From Glandiceps talaboti (lineage: Eukaryota; Hemichordata; Enteropneusta; Spengelidae): a DNA stretch of 64,000 nt. Below the pieces are notes generated by a model that saw nothing but the letters and a program-made list of their open reading frames with translations, searched no databases and had not been told where the DNA came from. The stretch's first letter is position 1, and each line of letters starts with the position of its first letter. The stretch covers positions 12,999,546-13,063,545 of the forward strand of contig NC_135557.1 in the NCBI RefSeq assembly GCF_964340395.1. The letters are read 5' to 3'. Below, piece after piece: positions 56,701-64,000 of the stretch. A program made the translations under genes and the position numbers.

Positions 56701-58700
56701 TTTTACGCCATTTTGCTTTTTTGCTCAAAATTGACACATTTCACGAAATAGATGGATTTTTGTGTTCTTCAAATGGCTTCATTAACAAAAAGACAAGGCC
56801 CGTTAAAGATTTTCGGTAGAAAGTGGGTGATTTGACCCAGGTGGAAGTTGACCTCCTTTGACAAGCGATATGATGCGATGATGTGACAAGGTAAACAGAC
56901 GAGATTCTCACTCGGGCTTCTAACAACCTTGTTGAACTACTCACCGTTCACACAACAGTTTGTAGGTATTTTCAAGTAACATGTTACTTATAAATTAGAT
57001 ATTACCCCATTTGAATGTAATACTGACACCAGAATGAAAACAACGCGAGTAAGCAGGTCATATTTTGAGTGCAGTGTCGTGAGTTCAGCGAATTGATCAA
57101 ACCACCTCAACTTTATTCACTTAGTCTTTTGTCCTTACTGTCGAAAACTGTAGATGTTTAAATGAGTCTACCTTCCAAAAATACAAACATTTGCTCAATA
57201 AAAAGAAACGCAATAACAACTTGACCTCGGCCTTTGTATTAGGTTAATAAATCCAATTATATTCAATTTAAGAAGAGGAGGGGTAGGTAGAGTTTTTATT
57301 TTATTTTATCATATTTGTTTTTCATGTGTGAGTGTCTAGTTCAGGTTTTCCATTGTTTTCCAAATGGTCCCTGTGTTATTTATTTCTTCCTATCAGATGT
57401 ACAGCCATTACAGCTTGGAAGAGCAGTTTTATGTTGTCTTTTTAAGTTGATGTCAGTTTCCGCATCCACTATTTCCCGTTAGGCTTCACAATTTTTTGCG
57501 ATTTTGTTATTTTCTTTTCCTGAATACGTAAAATAATAAAAACTTTAGGGTCGGTAGTGTAAAGCTAGTTAGGGTCGGGTAACAGGAACCAAAAAAAAAA
57601 ACTTTTTGTAGGCCTTATAAAGTTACAAATTGCACATGTGTGAGTCTCTCTGTTCCGCTTATTTTAATCTGACATGTTTTGGAGCTTGTCTGGTGACGTA
57701 CCAGATGTCACCAGGCTCCATAAATTGAGGTATCACGTATGTTGAGGTATTTTTTGCATTGGATAATGCATGGTCTGCGAAATATGTACGACTTCACTAG
57801 GGTATTCCTATTTTTAAAAAATAAAAAATATTTTACAGAGCCAATGTCATCTAGATAGTACCTAGTCAGAGATATAATATAATTATGTAAATTAGAGCTG
57901 GAATGGTGAGATTTGTAAATACCGTCATATATCATTTTGATATTTCGAGTGACCGGCATGAAGAAAACTTTCACTACATCGATCCGTAATATGAAAATCC
58001 CAAAATATGAAGTAGTATCAAGTGTTTTCTAAATATGTTAAAGCTTAGACATAAAATAGGCCTTGGAGGTCTCGTACCATACACATTTTCAATACACGAT
58101 GTCCTTGTACATTAATTTTTTTTAAAAACTAAAATCTATAATGTCTTTTAATTCTTTTCCATGTGGCCACATCATGTCATATAGCTACTTTCACGTATTT
58201 TTCTCACACAAGACAAATTTATTGACGTCCACATATAGCTGACACACAATGTACCTTTAAGTCCAGATTTGGCACTTAAAATACCGTGCTGTGTAGATCA
58301 TTGTAGTCTTGCAAAGAATCTGAAAATAAACAGAAAAAATGTGTAATAACGAGTGAAAATGGCAAAATTTTAAGTATATGAAGAGGAAATGGTGACTGTT
58401 AGTGTTAGCGATCATTGCATGACACGAGAGTGCCAATAAACAAGAAGATCGGCGTGCCGCGTGATTAGGCAGAAACTACACCCGGGAAACTACATGTCAA
58501 AGACGTACACGGTGTTGACCGTTGTCAGTACGATCAGGTTAGCAAGATCATAACTTTAACAGTTACTCAATTTCATGAACTATAGAAGTAATTCAGAGCC
58601 ACAATTGCAATTTTTGACGTCCCAGTAAAAGTAATTTGTTGAACAAAGTTGTTCAAATGCATTTTAATGATTCACAAACTTGATAGAAATTTGCCGTCCT
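53700..58700. other. intergenic DNA; CpG-bearing promoter-like spots, no gene supported
   Basis: 53708-53740 has tctcgcgggaga and an ATGGCG box. 55780-55990 is CpG-rich with tgagcatgcgcaga (NRF1-like). (CCAT)n at 56327-56356. A 147-codon minus frame (53593-54036) has no recognised motif. An imperfect stem at 57674-57719 pairs ctggtgac with gtcaccag. Confidence 0.35.
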
Positions 58701-58719
58701 CGCTCATACCCTCAAACTC

Positions 58720-59360
58720 ACTGATCCCAAATCACACTGCATGTACCACGTCGCCATCTTGAAATCAACAAAACACAACAAAAAGTAGTTACACTTTATA
58801 CACATTATTTCGCGGTGCATATGGTGCTTTTCTACAATTTCTGATATTTCATAACTGAAATTAATGGGAACACTAATTCCTTTTACATAAAAACATATTT
58901 TTATGCTGAAGCGATCGACAGGAAAAACCTGGAACGACAAAATTGAGTTGTCGAGTACCAAGTGACGTTTATTTCGTTTTACACTCACTATAAAAACTGG
59001 AAGCATATTTATTATATTGCATGATCATCGTACCAACAAAAACTGGTTATCTAAACGAAATATTACCGAAGAAAACGGTAAACACCTGGTTTAACACTAA
59101 GGCATGTATTGCTCTCAGGAACGTAAAAGTTTAAGAGTATGCTAAGAGCCGGGCCATCAACAGTCAAGTGACTTCACGTGTGATATGCACACATAATGGG
59201 TCGCCATCTTGAAAACACCGAAACACAACAAAAAGTAGTGACAGCAGGATATAGGGTGTATTTCTATAGAACAAGGAAATTCATAACGATAATTAATAGA
59301 AAAGTAACAAAAGCATACACAGAAACGTAATTTTGTGCGACCGACGTGGAAAACCCGCAC
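58720..59360 (-). repeat. diverged direct duplication with YY1-type boxes
   Basis: 58740-58940 and 59195-59360 share cgccatcttgaaa..ac..aaacacaacaaaaagtag and a later 'ttcataac...aattaat'. On the minus strand each holds AAGATGGCGAC, the YY1/initiator motif at many animal promoters. Confidence 0.5.
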
Positions 59361-59378
59361 ATGTAGATATCAATTAAA

Positions 59379-60410
59379 TTGACTTGTGGAGATGTCTTTA
59401 AAAACATCAATGGGAACCAAGCAGAACGTATAAAGACAATAATCAAAGTCTTCAGTGCATTCGGATTAAAAAGAACCCAATTTAAAGACTTCATACTTTT
59501 TAGACACCATTCTAAACCTCGAATGGAGAATACCGTCCATACAGGAAACCACACCACCCCTTCGGTGATACGTTACCTACCGGCAGCAATAAGCAAACGC
59601 GTCTCCAGCATATCATCCAGCAAAGAAGTGTTTGAAAAAGCGGCACCTTTCTAGAGTGATGCCCTGAAAAACAGCGGCTATAAGGAAAATTTAACATATA
59701 TGGAGGCTCCACACATAGGGAAGAAGAGAAATAACAGACAAAGAAACATCATCTGGTTTAATCCGCCATTTAACAAGCGTGTTAAATCTAACATCGGCAA
59801 AATACTTCTCCGTCTTATTGAGAGGTATTTCCCCCCAAACACCAAACTACATACGATCTTCAACAAAGGAAATCTGAAGTTAAGTTACAGTTGCATGTCA
59901 TACCATGTTGAGTATTGTGAAAACACACAGGTCAGTCAGTGCAGACCATACACAAAAACCTAATAAATCCTGCAGCTGTAGAGATCGCTAACAGTGTCCA
60001 CTCAACGGCAACTGCCTATCAATCAACGTAATATACAGGGCACAAGTCACACCAGATAACAACAACACAAAACTATACTTTGGGCGAACAGAGAACACAT
60101 TTAAACAGTGATTCTCAAACCACAGACACACATTTACTCATAAGAAGCTACAGTACAGCACAGAGCTATCCAAACAAGTTTGGAATTGAAAGAAAGAAAC
60201 TAGCCATATAATATCAAGTCTGATATCATCACCCAAGCGGCTGCTTATACAAGTGAGACGAAACGTTGTAATAGCTGTCTAACTGAGAAACTATGTATAA
60301 TCAATGCTGAAAAGCGTATGCTACTGAACAAATAATCCGAGCTGGTCTCGAAATGTCGCCATGAAATGATGAAAATCTCGCCAACTATAGAAGTAAACTC
60401 CCGTAAGGAA
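59379..60410 (+). pseudogene. Penelope-like RT/GIY-YIG element remnant, second family
   Basis: The readable frame 59379-59654 contains TPSVIRYLPAAISKRVSSIS and KEVFEKAAPF. 59700-59900 contains RNIIWFNPPFNKRVKSNIGK then LIERYFPPN, KLHTIFNKGNLKLSYSCM. 59970-60200 contains CSCRDR.QCPLNGNCL, VIYRAQV, KLYFGRTENTFK and a TELSKQVWN stretch, the GIY-YIG-type part with FGR for YIG. This RT tail plus GIY-YIG order is widespread in marine invertebrate retroelements. At least three stops and one frameshift are present. The hammerhead-like motif at 60542 follows it. Confidence 0.75.
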
Positions 60411-60438
60411 TAGTTCAGTTTGACCAACTTGTTACGCA

Positions 60439-60500
60439 ATACATACATACATACATACATACATACATACATACATACATACATACATACATACATACAT
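60439..60500. repeat. (ACAT)n microsatellite
   Basis: Tetranucleotide tract between the GIY-YIG remnant and the hammerhead-like motif. Confidence 0.95.
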
Positions 60501-60541
60501 TCAAATATCGACCGATATCGACCTTGACAATCCCAATTTAG

Positions 60542-60582
60542 TTGTCTGAAGATTGCTCGAAGCGTGAAACTCTGAGTAACGA
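60542..60582 (+). ncRNA. hammerhead-ribozyme-like motif, copy B
   Basis: ttgt, CTGAAGA, T-TGCT-CGA-AGCG-T, GAAA, ACT-CTG-AGT, A (position 17), acga. It has the same plan as 34180-34220. It differs at core position 7 (free in hammerheads), in stem II (A-U becomes U-A, C-G becomes U-G) and in stem I (U-A becomes U-G), so pairing is kept. The U-U at 10.1/11.1 is shared. Confidence 0.6.
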
Positions 60583-62360
60583 CTTGTTACATCCTTATTC
60601 TTTTGAATTAAGTCTATACTGCTCTGCTACTAATATTTGCATCGGGCACTGTTTTCTCCAGCGACACACAATGCAAAGTTTGCACCCAATACTATATTAT
60701 ATTAGTATATCATCACCAACATACAGAGTGCACAGCTGCCACAATTTACCTATACATGATGCAACACACGTCAAGTGATCATCATTCAGTATTCCGAACA
60801 CAGAGGTAAAATGACTTTACATCCATTGATTGTATCCATCTATGATGGCGTTTGATTATCCTGTAAGTGTGTCAGTTTAAATATACTGATGATACTGAAT
60901 TAATTTAGTTGTTTTATAAACTTATGGCAGTGATGTGGATGGATGGATGGATGGATGGATGGATGGATGGAGAGAGGGGGGAGGGACGGATTGAGTTACT
61001 CAGTGAGAGAGTTAAAGAGGGAAGGAAGGAGGTATACGGAGGGATGGGTGAACGGATGCATAGTTTATTGGTACATTGAATAAGCAAAATATATATTTAT
61101 GAAGTTTCTGTCACTGGATAATATGGAATATCTTTCTAGTTCGACTTCGACTTTTATAAAACACATTCTTCCCAAACGATAAGAGACGCTGGTAACGAAA
61201 ATAGCTCTATTGATAAGGATCTCAAGCTTCGCTGCACATTCCTTAGATTCCAGATACCCTGTCGAACAAAAAGATACTATCAATGATGTATATGTCGAAA
61301 CATGTTAACTGGAACAACGATTGAGACTATTCAACACATTTTTTATTGACCAGGGTAGGTTGTTGAGTCCAATGACCGGTAACGAAATGCCCATACTTTG
61401 TTCAACCTGTCTGTCCGATATTTTTTTGTAATGAAATTTTGAAGTCCCTGATATACTGTTGAAAACTATTCCGAAAGATTAAACCGATTTCCTAGTACTA
61501 CTTGTTGAAAAAAAATTGAGGCTTTCACTTAAAACTTGTAACTTTAACATCAAGATAGCCGAGATACGACATAAATCTCAAGGAGAAGATATTTCAGACA
61601 TTTCACATATTGATGTTGATATTGATGAAGCAAATAGTCTCAAATGGGAAAAAACTATACACATTATACCAACATTCATAGTTAGTCAAGTCATGTGAAA
61701 ATACCATTCCCGTCTGTATGAATCGACTGGTAAATTTTAGAAATACAACTAAATACAATTTTAATGAAAGGAACTGGGTGGTAACGTTAACATTTTTGGC
61801 TAGAGGCCAGACAGGAGTCTGTACACGTGGTTTTCGACTTTTTTGCAGGCAAATATTATATTTAATCGTATATATATGACAATCAAGTGAGACATCACTA
61901 GTATGACTCATGCCATGACTAAGCATAATAACATTCATAGAAAACATTCATTCACGGCTTAGCATCATCAATGTAACGTCTCTATAAATATAAAATCGCA
62001 TAAATTATACGTTTTCACCTAGTATAAATAGGGTTGCTCGGAGAGCAGTATATGTTCAATAATAATGTCAAACGCAATTCTTGATAGATACCGCTGAATC
62101 AGATATTTAAAAAATGTGTTGAAATAGAGCCGTAGGGCAAATCCAGGGCCGGTCTCTAAAGAGGCTGGAAGCTTTTCTCCATCGTGGCGTTAGTGACGGA
62201 TATAAACAAATGCTTCCATCCATGACATAGACAACCGAAAGAAATACAAACCTTTTAAAAAATAATTGTAGCAACTAATCATGGCTTTCAAAATACTATA
62301 TTATCAAGACCAGTGCATCATGTACACAGGGGACCTTGCACACCCCTGTAACATTCACAT
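60583..62360. other. intergenic DNA; (GGAT)n at 60934-60972
   Basis: 60600-60670 faintly resembles the sequence after the 34-kb hammerhead motif (ctctgc..act....gcactgt) and is probably element end. Beyond that nothing is recognised. Confidence 0.4.
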
Positions 62361-62369
62361 AATTACCTA

Positions 62370-63000
62370 GAACAGGGTTGTGCACGTAGCTGTACCAGCT
62401 CAGTGGAGCCATGGGGACTGTACCAGCTATGTGTACAATATCCCTGTAAGAGTTCTGGCCAACACACTAGGCGGAACATACCCAGATTTGACAGATGTGT
62501 AACTGGTATGCCAGCATTAATGTAACATGGATGTGAAAAATAGCAACGCAGCATATGTTTTTACAACATCCATATACAAGAGCTTTTTCCAACAGTCATG
62601 TACCAGCTATGTTAGCATAGCTATAACAGGTATTTCCCACAGCCATGTTTCAGCTATGTTAGCATAGCTGTAACGGTGGTATTTCCTACTGCAATGTACC
62701 AGCTATGTAAACAATATTAGTCAGATATGAACAAAAGGGTTGCTACAGGGTATTATTCCACCATAGTTCCTACCTATATGTCCACAACTGTGTGCTAGGT
62801 ATGCAGTACACAGCTATGGTACTGGGATGTGCTAAACAGTCGTGGCACAGAGGCGATATTCCAAATCCATGCAACAGGCATATTTTTCACAACTATGTAC
62901 CAGTGCCGTGGAAAAATATACCCTGTAATGGGGCTGTGAGGCACACAGCTGATACGTAGCTGTGCTCTTCTTCCTAGAACTAGGATGTGCACATCATAGC
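62370..63000. repeat. degenerate minisatellite, about 48-bp unit
   Basis: The phrase tgtaccagctatgt recurs with variation, most clearly in units starting about 62594, 62641 and 62690 (…gttagcatagct(a/g)taac…tatttcc…). Looser copies occur on both sides, some inverted (acagctatggtac). Confidence 0.6.
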
Positions 63001-63031
63001 AAGTCCTAGGGTGTACAAGGTTCCCTGTGAT

Positions 63032-63096
63032 AATATGAATTTCAAACTTAGTATCATGTACGAGATATACATGACACTAAGTTTGAAATTCATATT
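63032..63096. repeat. 65-bp foldback
   Basis: aatatgaatttcaaacttag ... ctaagtttgaaattcatatt. 29-nt arms with one mismatch and a 7-nt loop cgagata. Confidence 0.85.
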
Positions 63097-63841
63097 CCTT
63101 TTCCAATGCAGTTCAAATGAACGTACCTTTCGACAACGCTAAATTGTGTACTTACTTTAGCCCTGAGCGCTTATGGACGCGAGTATATGATCAAAGAACT
63201 CACCGCTTGCCATTGCACGATAAAGAACGAAATATTAATGTTGCCTCACAAGATCCAAAGACATGGTGAAGTCTGGCCTCAACATCCTACACCCGTACAT
63301 TTAAGTTTTCGAACATGAAAGAGTTTGTTTACAACAGGATGAAATTAACAACATATTTTGTTGGCGGCTAGTGCTACATAAGTACCTACCAATCCACGTC
63401 CAATTCAACACCCATCCTCCTACCCCCTCCCCAATTCAGCCAAATAATATACCAGTTTATCTTCTAGAATCATATATTCTTAAATAAGAGAAAATTTAAA
63501 CAAGGCTTAAAACTAGTATGATTGTGAAAGCATCAATTGCACTGGGCTCTTCTCTGAGGATATCTGTAGTGCAGGAGAAGGTAACCCCATTTTCTACCTA
63601 ACTATTCTTTAAATAAAGAGGTGAACACATGCAGATGAAGTCAATGAACTCGTTGAACAGTCTATTGCAATACGATACCACGTAAGAGTTAGCCTGGCAA
63701 ACAAGTCAGGGGGTCAATGACATCCCATACAATCAATTAGTATTAAAGTCTGCCTTTGTGCTCGTCATCGATGAAAGTATGATGGACAAACTGTCAGTTA
63801 GTTAGTTTGTTCTTGTTTGTCTGTTGTTGTTTTTTTGTTTT

Positions 63842-63842
<1 letters not shown>

Positions 63843-63928
<86 letters not shown>

Positions 63929-64000
63929 TTTTTGTTTGTTTGTTTGTTTGTTTGTTTGTTTGTTTGTTTGTTTGTTTGTTTGTTTGTTTGTTTGTGTGTG
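63843..64000. repeat. (TTTA)n then (TTTG)n microsatellite
   Basis: TTTA units to about 63932, then TTTG units to the end of the window. Confidence 0.97.

Overview
The window is nuclear DNA of an animal, most likely a marine invertebrate. Lancelet, hemichordate and mollusc all fit, and the sequence alone does not settle which. The evidence is GT-AG introns of hundreds to thousands of bases, AATAAA signals, abundant (TA)n, (GTAT)n, (GA)n and (TTTA)n microsatellites, and remnants of several eukaryotic mobile-element classes. No bacterial, organellar or viral genome features were seen.

Genes. (1) On the minus strand, 8781-3212, is a three-exon gene for a small nuclear-type protein I cannot name. 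It has a KRPR basic motif, and exon 1 is broken by an apparent one-base frameshift at a G run. (2) On the minus strand, 16808-14196, is a complete three-exon gene for an RRM protein of the RBM43/NMI kind (about 169 aa). (3) Head to head with it, on the plus strand at about 17.60-18.31 kb, are the last two exons of a PARP14-type ADP-ribosyltransferase domain. The position of its catalytic His appears to be Ile. (4) The dominant feature is a plus-strand gene of 18 coding exons, 21383-43619, for a GABA-B-like class C GPCR of about 776 aa. It has a signal peptide, Venus-flytrap domain, GGSPP linker, seven TM segments and a short helical tail. All splice sites are GT-AG and all phases agree.

Mobile and repeated DNA fills the rest. 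There is an L1/Tx1-type LINE remnant (1.1-2.4 kb) and a 2A peptide plus deubiquitinase-like element whose 5' part is inverted (11.55-13.3 kb). A LINE 3' end sits about 20 bp from a splice donor of the RBM43-like gene (14.6-15.2 kb), with a second 3' end of that family at 27.7 kb. Two RT/GIY-YIG (Penelope-like) remnants lie at 18.58-19.57 and 59.38-60.4 kb, a jockey/CR1-like remnant at 29.1-29.6 kb, and a Crypton-like tyrosine recombinase remnant at 49.4-50.2 kb. Several foldback or TIR elements are present, along with a 147-bp tandem array (45.57-46.16 kb).

The most interesting find is a hammerhead-ribozyme-like RNA motif. It occurs at 60542-60582, just after a GIY-YIG remnant, and at 34180-34220 inside a perfect 76-bp-arm palindrome. 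The two differ by a compensatory stem II pair swap, a wobble-compatible stem I change, and a change at the one free core position. From 44 to 59 kb and from 60.6 to 64 kb I see no convincing host gene.
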